Assembly: GCF_900636915.1 (NCBI RefSeq)
Contig: NZ_LR134327.1
Coordinates: 1,736,001 to 1,800,000, forward strand
Reading direction: 5' to 3'
Source: Aggregatibacter aphrophilus ATCC 33389
Lineage (GTDB): Bacteria > Pseudomonadota > Gammaproteobacteria > Enterobacterales > Pasteurellaceae
Length of the DNA: 64,000 nt
Shown: positions 9,742 through 20,064 of the stretch, piece by piece
Position numbering within the stretch: the stretch's first letter is position 1
Layout of the letters: each line of letters starts with the position of its first letter
Position numbers and translations under genes: made by a program
The notes under the pieces: generated by a model
The model's input: the letters and a program-made list of their open reading frames with translations, nothing else
Database searches by the model: none
Told to the model about the DNA's origin: nothing

Positions 9742-11184
9742 ATGTATAAGTTTTCACCACGTCGAATTCTCTCAAAAACCGTATTATTCCTCGCGCTAAC
9801 TGCCTCTACAAATACCTTCGCCGATGTCGATTTGAATCAACACCTCGGCAATTTGCCCGATGGAGCGAGTCTCGCATTTATCGCTAAAAACCTAAGTCAG
9901 GATAAAATTGTCGCCGATTATCATGGACAAACTTTCATGTTGCCGGCCAGTACACAGAAAGTCTTTACTGCGTTAGCTGCCAAATTGGCGCTTGGCGATT
10001 CATTCCAATTTCAGACCGCACTTTTAACCAACGGCAAAGTCCAAAACGGACAATTAAACGGCGATTTAATCGTCCGTTTCACCGGCGACCCGGATTTAAC
10101 CAGCGGTCAACTCTTCAATTTGTTGTCGGAACTGAAAAAGCAAAATATCAATAAAATCACCGGCAATCTAATTCTGGATACCTCCGTCTTCACTAGTCAT
10201 GATCGCGGCTTAGGTTGGATTTGGAACGATTTAACTATGTGTTTTAATTCACCACCGGCGGCGGTGAACATTGATAATAACTGCTTTTATGTAGATATTG
10301 ACGCCAACCAACCACCTGGTGAGCCGGTGAAATTTAACGTTCCATCACAATATCCGATCCAAGTATTCGGACAAGTTTATGTGGCAGATAAAGAAGAAGC
10401 GCCTTATTGCCAGCTAGATGCTTTAGTGCATGACAACAACCGCTATCAAGTAAAGGGTTGCTTGGCACGCCAAAGTAAGCCGTTCGGATTAAGTTTTGCA
10501 GTGCAAGACCCCGATTCCTTTGCTGCTGCAGTGATTCAACGCCAACTAAAACGCTTAGGAATTGAATTTAATGGAAAGGTTCAACAACCTTATCGTCAAC
10601 AACAAGGTCAAGTGTTAGCTCAACACTTATCTAAACCGTTACCTGATCTCGTCAAAAAAATGATGAAAAAATCCGACAACCAAATCGCCGATGCCCTATT
10701 TCGCACGATTGCCTATCAGCAATATAAACGCCCGGCTTCCTTCCAACTGGGTACGTTAGCCATGAAAAAAGTGTTATCGCAAGTAGGCATTAAATTCGGC
10801 AATAGCATTATTGCTGACGGTTCGGGTTTATCCCGTCATAATCTCGTCGCGCCACAAACCATGTTGCAGGTGTTGGATTACATCGCTAAAAACGAAGATA
10901 AGCTACATTTATTAGACAGTTTTCCTGTTGCCGGCGTGGACGGCACGTTAAGCGGACGTGGTTCCTTAATTAACCCACCGTTAGTGAAAAACGTCATTGC
11001 CAAAACAGGGGCTCTGAAAGGCGTTTATAATCTAGCAGGCTACCTCACCAATGCGCGCGGTGAAAAAGTCGCATTCGTACAATTTATCAATGGCTACTCC
11101 ACCGGCGATCTTGAAAGCAAAACCAAGCGTGCGCCATTGGTACAATTTGAAAGCGGTGTGTATAACGCCTTATATCAGGATTAA
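9742..11184 (+). CDS. dacB: D-alanyl-D-alanine carboxypeptidase/endopeptidase (PBP4)
   Basis: A 480-aa periplasmic class C penicillin-binding protein that trims and cleaves peptidoglycan cross-links. A signal peptide ends near residue 27 (TNTFA). The catalytic triad motifs are all visible: SxxK as ASTQKVF (about residue 69), SxN as KSDNQIADALF and KTG as AKTGALKG. The long insert between SxxK and SxN is typical of PBP4. Length matches E. coli DacB (477 aa). Its downstream USS terminator has been split by the hvf cassette, so the gene may now read toward that insertion. Confidence 0.96.
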   Translation: MYKFSPRRILSKTVLFLALTASTNTFADVDLNQHLGNLPDGASLAFIAKNLSQDKIVADYHGQTFMLPASTQKVFTALAAKLALGDSFQFQTALLTNGKVQNGQLNGDLIVRFTGDPDLTSGQLFNLLSELKKQNINKITGNLILDTSVFTSHDRGLGWIWNDLTMCFNSPPAAVNIDNNCFYVDIDANQPPGEPVKFNVPSQYPIQVFGQVYVADKEEAPYCQLDALVHDNNRYQVKGCLARQSKPFGLSFAVQDPDSFAAAVIQRQLKRLGIEFNGKVQQPYRQQQGQVLAQHLSKPLPDLVKKMMKKSDNQIADALFRTIAYQQYKRPASFQLGTLAMKKVLSQVGIKFGNSIIADGSGLSRHNLVAPQTMLQVLDYIAKNEDKLHLLDSFPVAGVDGTLSGRGSLINPPLVKNVIAKTGALKGVYNLAGYLTNARGEKVAFVQFINGYSTGDLESKTKRAPLVQFESGVYNALYQD

Positions 11185-11204
11185 TTTCAGCGAATTGGAA
11201 AAAC

Positions 11205-11223
11205 AAAAGTGCGGTGGATTTTT
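11205..11223. terminator. left arm of a USS terminator split by insertion
   Basis: AAAAGTGCGGTGGATTTTT is complementary to AAAATCCACCGCACTTTT at 14606-14623, 3.4 kb away on the far side of the hvf cassette. The two arms would form a ~17-bp USS-pair terminator between convergent dacB and folE if the cassette were removed. Neither arm alone can form the hairpin. Confidence 0.75.
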
Positions 11224-11326
11224 CAAACGTTTTTAAAACACTCGGTATTATGTAGCAGTTGCACAAAGTCCGAAAATTGACTAATTTACCGCATAAATTT
11301 TCTATTTTTTCAAACTCAAGGTGTAG

Positions 11327-11596
<270 letters not shown>

Positions 11597-11804
11597 TTAA
11601 TCAGTAAAAGATAAAAGGGCGAAGATTATTAGAATCTCTGCCCTTAATGTTATCTGCATTTTTACAAAAAATAATATTTTCAATTTTTTGAAAAAAAAGT
11701 GTAAGAAAAAAGGCTTATCTCCGACTAATAGAATAACTAGGAAGCATTTCCTACCATAATGAACTAAATAGTTTCATAAAATAGGTAATCAATCAGAGGA
11801 AAAA

Positions 11805-12260
11805 ATGAAAGATTGTAAGATGCAAGGTATCAGCAGCGGCGTGAGTTTATTGATTTTACGCTTTTTTCTTGCGTGGGAATTTTTAGAGGCAGGGTTAGAA
11901 AAATGGAATGGCCAAAATTGGTTTACTGAAATACAAGATCGTTTTCCTTTTCCATTTAATCTTATTCCAGCCGATATTAATTGGCACGTTGCAATGGGAT
12001 CTGAATTAATTTTCCCATTCTTGCTGATATTTGGGGTGCTAACACGTTTTAGTGCATTAAGTTTAACGATTTTAATCTCTGTCGCGTGGTATAGCATTCA
12101 CGCCGATTCAGGTTATAACGTTTGTGATAATGGTTATAAATTACCCTTAATTTATGTGGTAACTTTATTAATCTTAATTACGCAGGGAGCAGGGAAACTC
12201 TCTTTAGACACGCTTATTAAGAAGGTTTATCCAACTAAAAGCTGGTTGAAATTCCTCTAA
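11805..12260 (+). CDS. DoxX-family membrane protein of the hvf operon
   Basis: A 151-aa membrane protein with four predicted hydrophobic segments (about residues 12-30, 62-82, 85-105 and 118-136) typical of DoxX/DoxD proteins. Family-like positions include LRFFLAWEFLEAGLEKW and the loop GSELIFPFLLIFGVLTRFSAL. DoxX genes commonly accompany MNIO-type RiPP (bufferin) operons; the biochemical role is not established, with a redox or quinone link often proposed. An AGAGGAAAA ribosome site precedes the ATG. hvfA follows after 34 bp, so it is probably the first gene of the operon. Confidence 0.8.
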   Translation: MKDCKMQGISSGVSLLILRFFLAWEFLEAGLEKWNGQNWFTEIQDRFPFPFNLIPADINWHVAMGSELIFPFLLIFGVLTRFSALSLTILISVAWYSIHADSGYNVCDNGYKLPLIYVVTLLILITQGAGKLSLDTLIKKVYPTKSWLKFL

Positions 12261-12294
12261 CTATATATTCAATATCAAATTCTAGGAGATTTAA

Positions 12295-12582
12295 ATGAAA
12301 AAATTATCCACTTTAGCCGCATTAGCAGGAGCATTAACGATGACAGTAGCTACTGTTGCACACGCTGAGCCAAAATCAAGCAGTACAGATAAAGCTGCAA
12401 CACCTTGTGTGGGTGATAAATGTGTGAAAACAAAAGCTGCAGAAGGTAAATGCGGAGAAGGCAAATGTGGCGCAAACGAAACGAAAGCCGCAGAAGGTAA
12501 ATGTGGTGAAGGTAAATGCGGTGCAAGCAAACCAAAAGCTGCAGAAGGTAAATGTGGTGAAGGTAAATGCGGTTCTAAATAA
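12295..12582 (+). CDS. hvfA: HvfA/bufferin-type copper-binding RiPP precursor
   Basis: A 95-aa exported precursor. Residues 1-24 form a signal peptide (cleavage after AHA). The mature part carries six EGKCG motifs arranged as three EGKCGEGKCG pairs (residues 50-59, 67-76 and 84-93), plus two further cysteines (CVGDKC). In H. influenzae HvfA, EGKCG cysteines are converted by the multinuclear iron oxygenase HvfB with HvfC into oxazolone/thioamide groups that bind copper; the same chemistry is inferred here. The next two genes encode those enzymes. The DNA repeats are in phase with the codons, so motif number could change by slippage. Confidence 0.88.
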   Translation: MKKLSTLAALAGALTMTVATVAHAEPKSSSTDKAATPCVGDKCVKTKAAEGKCGEGKCGANETKAAEGKCGEGKCGASKPKAAEGKCGEGKCGSK

Positions 12583-12659
12583 TCGTATTTAAATCTAGAT
12601 GCCATACATAACACTGGTGTAAATTTACGCCAGTGTTGTATTAAAAGGAGTAAATAATT

Positions 12660-13569
12660 ATGTTACAAGGTGCAGGATTAGGGTATCGTCGAGATTTAGC
12701 AGATGATTTTTTGAATTTATCATCAAATAATGCGATTCAGTTTATGGAAATTGCTCCAGAAAATTGGGTAAAAATGGGGGGGGCTGCTCGTTATAAATTT
12801 GATCAGGCAGCGGAAAAATATCCACTTGCGGTACACGGACTATCACTTTCATTAGGCGGGCAAGCACCTCTTGATCGCGAGTTATTAAAAAATACTAAAG
12901 CATTAATGACTCAATATAATTCGACATTTTTTTCTGAACATTTGAGTTATTGTGAATGTGAAGGGCATTTATATGATTTATTACCTATGCCATTTACAGA
13001 AGAAGCTGTAAAACACGTAGCACAGAGAATCCGCTATGTGCAAGATTTTTTAGAATTACAAATTTCATTAGAAAACACCTCTTATTATTTACACTCTCCC
13101 ACCAGCACAATGAATGAAGTAGAATTTTTAAATGCTATTGCACAAGAAGCGGATTGTGGTATTCATTTAGATGTAAATAATATTTATGTAAATGGCGTCA
13201 ATCACGGTTTACTTGATCCTTATGTTTTTTTAGAACAAGTAAATGTGAAACGTGTCAATTACATTCATATTGCCGGACACGACGAAGAACATTCTGCGGC
13301 ACAAGTTGTAGAGGATTTAGAAGGGGAATCATTTAATAAAATAAAAGGGGCATATCGCCATTTACCAGAGTTATTAATTGATACGCACGGTGAGCCAGTA
13401 AAAGGTACTGTGTGGGATTTATTAGAATATGCCTATCAACGACTACCTGTCATTCCGCCAACATTATTAGAGCGTGATTTCAATTTCCCTCCATTTGCAG
13501 AACTTTATGCTGAAGTTGAACATATTGCACAACTACAGCAAAAATATGCTCAAAAAGAGGTGATATCCT

Positions 13570-13580
<11 letters not shown>
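12660..13580 (+). CDS. hvfB: MNIO-family (DUF692) RiPP-modifying iron oxygenase HvfB
   Basis: A 306-aa TIM-barrel enzyme of the multinuclear non-heme iron-dependent oxidative family (UPF0276/DUF692). Metal-ligand motifs are all visible: VHGLSLSLG (H59), SEHLSY (E93, H94), SLENTSYY (E138), LDVNNIYVN (D171, N174), NH182, HIAGHDEEH (H203, H207) and DTHGEPV (D241, H243). It is expected to modify cysteines of the adjacent HvfA peptide using Fe(II)/Fe(III) and O2. Its stop overlaps the hvfC start by 11 bp, indicating translational coupling and complex formation. Length is normal for the family. Confidence 0.93.
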
Positions 13581-14537
<957 letters not shown>

Positions 14538-14639
14538 TAGGAATTTTAAGGTTTTTAATCGGTTAAACCTTTGTGCAACTGCTACATAATACCGAAAACA
14601 CTACGAAAATCCACCGCACTTTTTTAATAAATGGTCTGG

Positions 14640-15296
14640 TTATTTATTAATTAAGCTTAAAAATTCTTTGCGTGTTTCACGATCTTCTAAGAATACTCCA
14701 CCAAAGGCGGATGTCACCGTATAACTGTTAGTGTCTTTAATGCCGCGACATTTCACACAGAAATGGGTGGCCTTCACATACACTGCCACATCTTCCGTTT
14801 CCAAAATCGTTTGAAAAGCCAATAAAATTTGCTCTGTTAAGCGTTCTTGCACTTGCGGACGTTGGGCAAAGAATGCCACTACACGATTAATTTTCGATAA
14901 CCCGATGACCCAGTTTTTAGGGTAATAAGCCACGGAAACCATGCCGTCGATCGTGACAAAATGGTGCTCGCAGGTGCTGGTTAAGGTAACATCATTGACT
15001 AACACCATTTCACTCACCTTCATACGATTGGCGATATTGGTGATTTTCGGGAAGTTGGCATAATCCAAACCGCTGAAAATTTCATCAACGAACATTTTGG
15101 CAAGGCGGGAAGGCGTTTCTTCAATGCTGTCGTCACGTAAATCCAAACCGATTAAACGCAATACTTCGCGCATATGTTGTTCAATGTGTGTGCGACGTTC
15201 ATCTTTACTTTCGTCCAACACAATCATTGGCGTTTCGATTCCTTTCTGACGCAGAGCGTTACGCACTTTCTCCGCTTCAGGTGAAATGTGATTCAT
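14640..15296 (-). CDS. folE: GTP cyclohydrolase I
   Basis: A 218-aa enzyme converting GTP to 7,8-dihydroneopterin triphosphate, the first step of folate synthesis. Zinc-binding and catalytic motifs are visible: [13 protein letters not shown] (Cys and His ligands), [20 protein letters not shown], and [11 protein letters not shown] with the second zinc Cys. Length matches E. coli FolE (222 aa). It is convergent with dacB across the hvf cassette; its own terminator arm at 14606-14623 has been separated from its partner. It is divergent from moeA, an arrangement shared with H. influenzae. Confidence 0.97.
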   Translation of the reverse strand: MNHISPEAEKVRNALRQKGIETPMIVLDESKDERRTHIEQHMREVLRLIGLDLRDDSIEETPSRLAKMFVDEIFSGLDYANFPKITNIANRMKVSEMVLVNDVTLTSTCEHHFVTIDGMVSVAYYPKNWVIGLSKINRVVAFFAQRPQVQERLTEQILLAFQTILETEDVAVYVKATHFCVKCRGIKDTNSYTVTSAFGGVFLEDRETRKEFLSLINK

Positions 15297-15401
15297 TTAC
15301 TACTCTCAATTGGGGCATTTATCAAAATAATGCGGCATTTTAGCAAACTCCAAGGCAATAATAAAATGAAGATAATAGCTATGTAGCATGAAAACTTTTA
15401 G

Positions 15402-15407
15402 TATAAT
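15402..15407 (+). promoter_or_regulatory. -10 element of the moeA-moeB promoter
   Basis: A consensus TATAAT lies 32 bp upstream of the moeA ATG, immediately before a reverse USS (15409-15417). No strong -35 hexamer is seen at the proper spacing. Confidence 0.45.
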
Positions 15408-15439
15408 GACCGCACTTTTTTATTCTTAAAGGATCCAGT

Positions 15440-16654
15440 ATGTTGCCCTTATCTCAAGCTCTTGAACAAATGCTAAACCAGCTCCCATCCCCAACTTCCA
15501 CGGAAGCACTCCCGATTAACAAAGCCAGCCAACGCATTTGCGCTGAAGATCTCGTTTCGCCGATTAACGTTCCTTCTTTCGACAATTCCGCTATGGATGG
15601 TTATGCCGTACGGTTGGCGGATTTGCAACAATCCATGACACTATCCGTTGCCGGCAAAGCCTTTGCCGGTGTGCCATTTACCGGCGAATGGACGGTACAA
15701 AGTGCGGTCAGAATTATGACCGGTGCGATGATTCCGCAAGGCGCTGACGCGGTGGTGATGCAGGAAGAGGTTCAAGTAAACGATGACGGCACGGTGACAT
15801 TTCACGCATTACCAAAATTAAACCAAAACATTCGCCGCATTGGTGAAGATGTGAAACTGGGCGATGTGGTGTTAAAACAAGGTGCATTACTCAATGCCGT
15901 TTCTTTGCCATTGCTCGCCTCTCTCGGCATCGAAAAAGTCAAGGTTTTTCCACGTTTAAAAGTAGCAGTGCTTTCTACCGGCGATGAACTGGTACCGGTA
16001 GGACAACCATTACAAGCCAGTCAAATTTATGACACGAACCGTTTTACCGTAAAACTGTTGTTAGAAAAACTCAATTGCGACGTATTGGATTTTGGTATTT
16101 TGCCGGACAACGAAGCACAATTTGAAAAAGCCTTTTTAGAAGCACAACAACAAGCGGATTTGGTCATCACCAGTGGCGGCGTGTCTGTAGGGGAAGCGGA
16201 TTTCACCAAACACATTTTAGAGAAAGTCGGCAAAATCAACTTCTGGAAAATCGCCATTAAACCGGGCAAACCTTTTGCTTTTGGAAAATTAGAAAATGCG
16301 TGGTTCTGTGGTTTGCCGGGCAACCCGGTGTCGGCCTTGGTGACTTTCTATCAATTAGTGCAACCGGCAATTGCCAAGCTGAGCGGTTATAGCCAATGGC
16401 AAGCGCCGATGCGTTTATCTGCCATCGCCTCAACCAACTTGAAAAAAGCCCCGGGACGCTTGGATTTCCAACGAGGTTTCTATCAACTCAACGCGCAAGG
16501 GCAAATTGAAGTGCAACCGGTGGGCTTCCAAGGCTCGCATTTGTTTAGTTCCTTTGTGAAAAGCAACTGCTTTATCGTGCTGGAACAAGAGCGTGGCAAC
16601 GTCGCCGCGGGCGAAACCATCACCATCGAGCCTTTCAACGATTTATTACGCTAA
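15440..16654 (+). CDS. moeA: molybdopterin molybdenumtransferase MoeA
   Basis: A 404-aa enzyme inserting molybdate into adenylylated molybdopterin. Signatures: VPSFDNSAMDGYA (about residues 45-57), MTGAMIPQGADAVV, VAVLSTGDELV in the MoCF domain, ITSGGVSVGEADF and WFCGLPGNPVSALVTFYQLV, followed by the C-terminal beta-barrel domain. Length matches E. coli MoeA (411 aa). A GGATCC-type ribosome site precedes the ATG. It is followed after 15 bp by moeB, the usual operon. A USS inside it (15700-15708) encodes part of VQSAVRIM. Confidence 0.96.
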   Translation: MLPLSQALEQMLNQLPSPTSTEALPINKASQRICAEDLVSPINVPSFDNSAMDGYAVRLADLQQSMTLSVAGKAFAGVPFTGEWTVQSAVRIMTGAMIPQGADAVVMQEEVQVNDDGTVTFHALPKLNQNIRRIGEDVKLGDVVLKQGALLNAVSLPLLASLGIEKVKVFPRLKVAVLSTGDELVPVGQPLQASQIYDTNRFTVKLLLEKLNCDVLDFGILPDNEAQFEKAFLEAQQQADLVITSGGVSVGEADFTKHILEKVGKINFWKIAIKPGKPFAFGKLENAWFCGLPGNPVSALVTFYQLVQPAIAKLSGYSQWQAPMRLSAIASTNLKKAPGRLDFQRGFYQLNAQGQIEVQPVGFQGSHLFSSFVKSNCFIVLEQERGNVAAGETITIEPFNDLLR

Positions 16655-16669
16655 TACATTGAGTTTGTT

Positions 16670-17401
16670 ATGGAATTAACTCATCAAGAAGAATTGCGCT
16701 ACAACCGCCAAATCGTGTTGAAAGACATTGATTTTGACGGACAAGAAACGTTAAAAAGTAGCAAAATGCTGATTGTCGGTCTCGGCGGATTAGGTTGTGC
16801 CGCCGGCCAATATTTAGCCGTTGCCGGTGTGGGACATTTAACCTTACTGGATTTCGACACCGTGGATTTATCTAATTTGCAACGCCAAGTATTGCATGAC
16901 GACAGCCGCCTTGGTATGCCCAAAGTAGAATCGGCGAAGCTCTCCCTGCAACGTCTGAACCCGCACATTCAGGTGGACACTCTCCATCAATTATTGGATG
17001 AACAGCAACTTCACGACTTGGTTGGTAAATTTGATGTGGTGTTGGATTGTACCGATAACGTCAGCACACGCAATCAATTAGACACGGCTTGCGCCGCCCA
17101 TAAAATTCCGCTGGTTTCCGGCGCGGCTATTCGTATGGAAGGACAGGTTTCCGTTTTCACTTATGAAGACAATACGCCGACCTATCATACCCTCAGCCGT
17201 TTATTTGGCGACAACGCTTTAAGTTGCGTAGAAGCCGGTGTATTGGCACCGATTGTCGGGTTAGTTGGCTCTATTCAAGCCTTAGAAGCCATCAAAGTGC
17301 GGTTAAAAATCGGCAAGAATTTATGCGGCAAATTGTTGTTGATTGATGGAATGACGATGTCAATAAGGGAAGTGAAGTTACCTGTAAACACCCGCGTATA
17401 A
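16670..17401 (+). CDS. moeB: molybdopterin-synthase adenylyltransferase MoeB lacking zinc cysteines
   Basis: A 243-aa E1-like adenylyltransferase that activates the MoaD C-terminus. Present are the nucleotide-binding loop VGLGGLGCAAGQYLA, LLDFDTVDLSNLQRQ, DCTDNVSTRNQL and the substrate region SGAAIRMEGQVSVFTY. The zinc site is absent: the E. coli PCYRC motif reads PTYHT here, and the C-terminal CEVC motif is missing because the protein ends in LPVNTRV. The catalytic domain is otherwise intact and in an operon with moeA. Either the fold no longer needs structural zinc or this is a divergent lineage-specific form. Confidence 0.93.
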   Translation: MELTHQEELRYNRQIVLKDIDFDGQETLKSSKMLIVGLGGLGCAAGQYLAVAGVGHLTLLDFDTVDLSNLQRQVLHDDSRLGMPKVESAKLSLQRLNPHIQVDTLHQLLDEQQLHDLVGKFDVVLDCTDNVSTRNQLDTACAAHKIPLVSGAAIRMEGQVSVFTYEDNTPTYHTLSRLFGDNALSCVEAGVLAPIVGLVGSIQALEAIKVRLKIGKNLCGKLLLIDGMTMSIREVKLPVNTRV

Positions 17402-17422
17402 TCATAACTAAGCCAAATGATC

Positions 17423-17504
17423 GCACGCGTCCCCTGACGCGTGCTGTTTTACAATCGATTATCCAACTCAAAATAAATGACGAAGCACGTCTCGGGAGAC
17501 GTAC
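17423..17504. repeat. pair of REP-like palindromes (BIME-like)
   Basis: Two related palindromes: GCACGCGTC-CCCT-GACGCGTGC (17423-17444) and GCACGTCTCGGGAGACGTAC (17485-17504), the second matching the first family in inverted orientation. A similar pair occurs at 49106-49170. The position downstream of moeB resembles extragenic palindromic repeats; terminator function is possible. Confidence 0.55.
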
Positions 17505-17529
17505 ATTAGCGTTAAATTAATTATTCTTC

Positions 17530-17669
17530 CGAAATTATGTGGTAGTTGCACAAGCTGAAATTACGGTCACTGAGCTCGTCGAAGTGTAAGTAATTTCAGC
17601 TTCCCGGTACACAAAACTAATGCTTCGACAAGCTCAGCAAGCGTTTTGTACATTTGCTACATAATACCG
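17530..17669. repeat. MITE-like element, full-length copy
   Basis: A 140-bp non-coding element with related inverted ends: left CGAAATTATGTGGTAG, right ending CTACATAATACCG. Inside are two hairpins, GCTGAAATTAC/GTAATTTCAGC and ACAAAAC.../GTTTTGT, each containing a CTGAGC-TGTCGAAG-type core. A truncated relative lies at 42431-42559, and the outermost bases match the 26-bp ends of the hvf cassette. No clear target-site duplication is visible at this copy. Confidence 0.7.
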
Positions 17670-17713
17670 TTTTTTGTCACCGCACTTTTTCTGTAGCGCT
17701 ATATTCCAACCAC

Positions 17714-17740
17714 AAAAAAAAGCCACCGAATATCGGTGGC
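17714..17740 (-). terminator. terminator of the malK-lamB-malM operon
   Basis: GCCACCGA / TCGGTGGC with a 3-nt loop, followed on the minus strand by a run of T (AAAAAAA on plus, 17714-17720). It lies just past the malM stop. Confidence 0.85.
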
Positions 17741-17762
17741 AAATTATGAAAAGACTAGTTAG

Positions 17763-18656
17763 TTATTTAGATGAAACCTGTTTTAAGAAGGTTTGACGCG
17801 GAGAAGTTAAACCAAGTTTTTCCGCTTCATTGACTAAATTCATGGCCTTGTTTACATCATTAGCTTTTAGCGCTTTGGTAACGGCCTGATTAAAATAAGC
17901 TTCTGTGTCTTGATCCACCGGTGTGTTCACTGCCTTAGGCGCTGGTGCTGCGGTAGCTTTCACCGGAGCTGCTGCCTGTCCAACAGGTTGTGCGGCTTTT
18001 TCGGATGTAAAGACTTTCGTTGGAATGCCGATAAAACGCGTGCCGTTTGAATTTGTCACGTTAATTTGAATTTCGCCGTTCAAGCTGTGTTTAACCTCAA
18101 TATCATTTAACGCAGGCGGCTGATGACCAGTGCCTTTAGCATAGGTTTTTGCCGGGTGTGGCACCATGGTTGTTTTGGCTAAATCTTGTTGAGTCGTATA
18201 AATCAACAAATAAATATAATCCTGACTGGCTGCCGGCGTGAGATTTAACTCTGCAGAGAAACGATTCGGTGCCATTCCACGTTCTTCATGGAATTTAAAC
18301 TCGGAAGAAGGATAAACCGCCGCTACATTAAAACTGCTGTCCAAAACCACCGCACTTGGTACAAATACACTTTTATTTTCGATAGGACTAATGATTTCCA
18401 CTTCTAACGTACCTTGGTTCGCAGGAATGCGATATGCCGCAACCGGACTTTCCACACCGGCAAATGACGCAGTAAAGGCTTGTTTTTGCTGTTCGGATAA
18501 TGTTGTTTTGACTTTTTCGGAAAATGGCACATCCTGCCATTGAACATGAGAAAGTTGGTTCGGGTTAATATGGATAGGCGTGTCAGCCCAGCTTGAAGAA
18601 CTCACAGCCATATTCGCCAATAAAAGTGCGGTCAAAAATTTCATTGTTTTTTTCAT
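17763..18656 (-). CDS. malM: maltose operon periplasmic protein MalM
   Basis: A 297-aa exported protein of unknown biochemical function that closes the malK operon, as in E. coli (306 aa). A signal peptide of about 24 residues ends at SSSWA. The body is beta-rich with the family segment HPAKTYAKGTGHQPPALND. An Ala/Pro-rich linker (about residues 225-245) is followed by a short helical domain (DTEAYFNQAVTKALKANDVNKA). A USS is built into the signal-peptide codons for LTALLL. A hairpin separates it from lamB. Confidence 0.9.
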   Translation of the reverse strand: MKKTMKFLTALLLANMAVSSSSWADTPIHINPNQLSHVQWQDVPFSEKVKTTLSEQQKQAFTASFAGVESPVAAYRIPANQGTLEVEIISPIENKSVFVPSAVVLDSSFNVAAVYPSSEFKFHEERGMAPNRFSAELNLTPAASQDYIYLLIYTTQQDLAKTTMVPHPAKTYAKGTGHQPPALNDIEVKHSLNGEIQINVTNSNGTRFIGIPTKVFTSEKAAQPVGQAAAPVKATAAPAPKAVNTPVDQDTEAYFNQAVTKALKANDVNKAMNLVNEAEKLGLTSPRQTFLKQVSSK

Positions 18657-18706
18657 ATTAACCTCAGAAAAAATGATTTTATAAAACGGATTGAAAACAG
18701 GAAGTT

Positions 18707-18733
18707 GTGCTATCCGCTATTGGCAGATAGCAC
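18707..18733 (-). terminator. lamB-malM intercistronic hairpin
   Basis: GTGCTATC / GATAGCAC forms an 8-bp stem with an 11-nt loop between lamB and malM, with no T-run. It more likely protects lamB mRNA or attenuates malM than fully terminates. Confidence 0.5.
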
Positions 18734-18746
18734 ATTACTCTGGTGA

Positions 18747-20045
<1,299 letters not shown>

Positions 20046-20064
20046 TTAGGTTAAGAAAATTACG

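Noticed and set aside
11616..11648. Hairpin GGGC-AAGATT / AATCT-GCCC as a transposon end or attC-like site
   Set aside because: It has no inverted partner elsewhere in the cassette and no integrase; at most a weak terminator.
12427..12580. Short tandem repeats that could be taken for a CRISPR array or minisatellite
   Set aside because: The repeats are in phase with EGKCG codons of hvfA, have no unique spacers and no cas genes nearby.
12291..12614. 107-aa repetitive Leu/Pro/His-rich frame antisense to hvfA
   Set aside because: Its periodicity is a by-product of the hvfA codon repeat read on the other strand.
17530..17669. 8-bp target duplication around the full MITE-like copy
   Set aside because: The flanks (TTATTCTTC and TTTTTTGTC) do not match well enough to claim a duplication.
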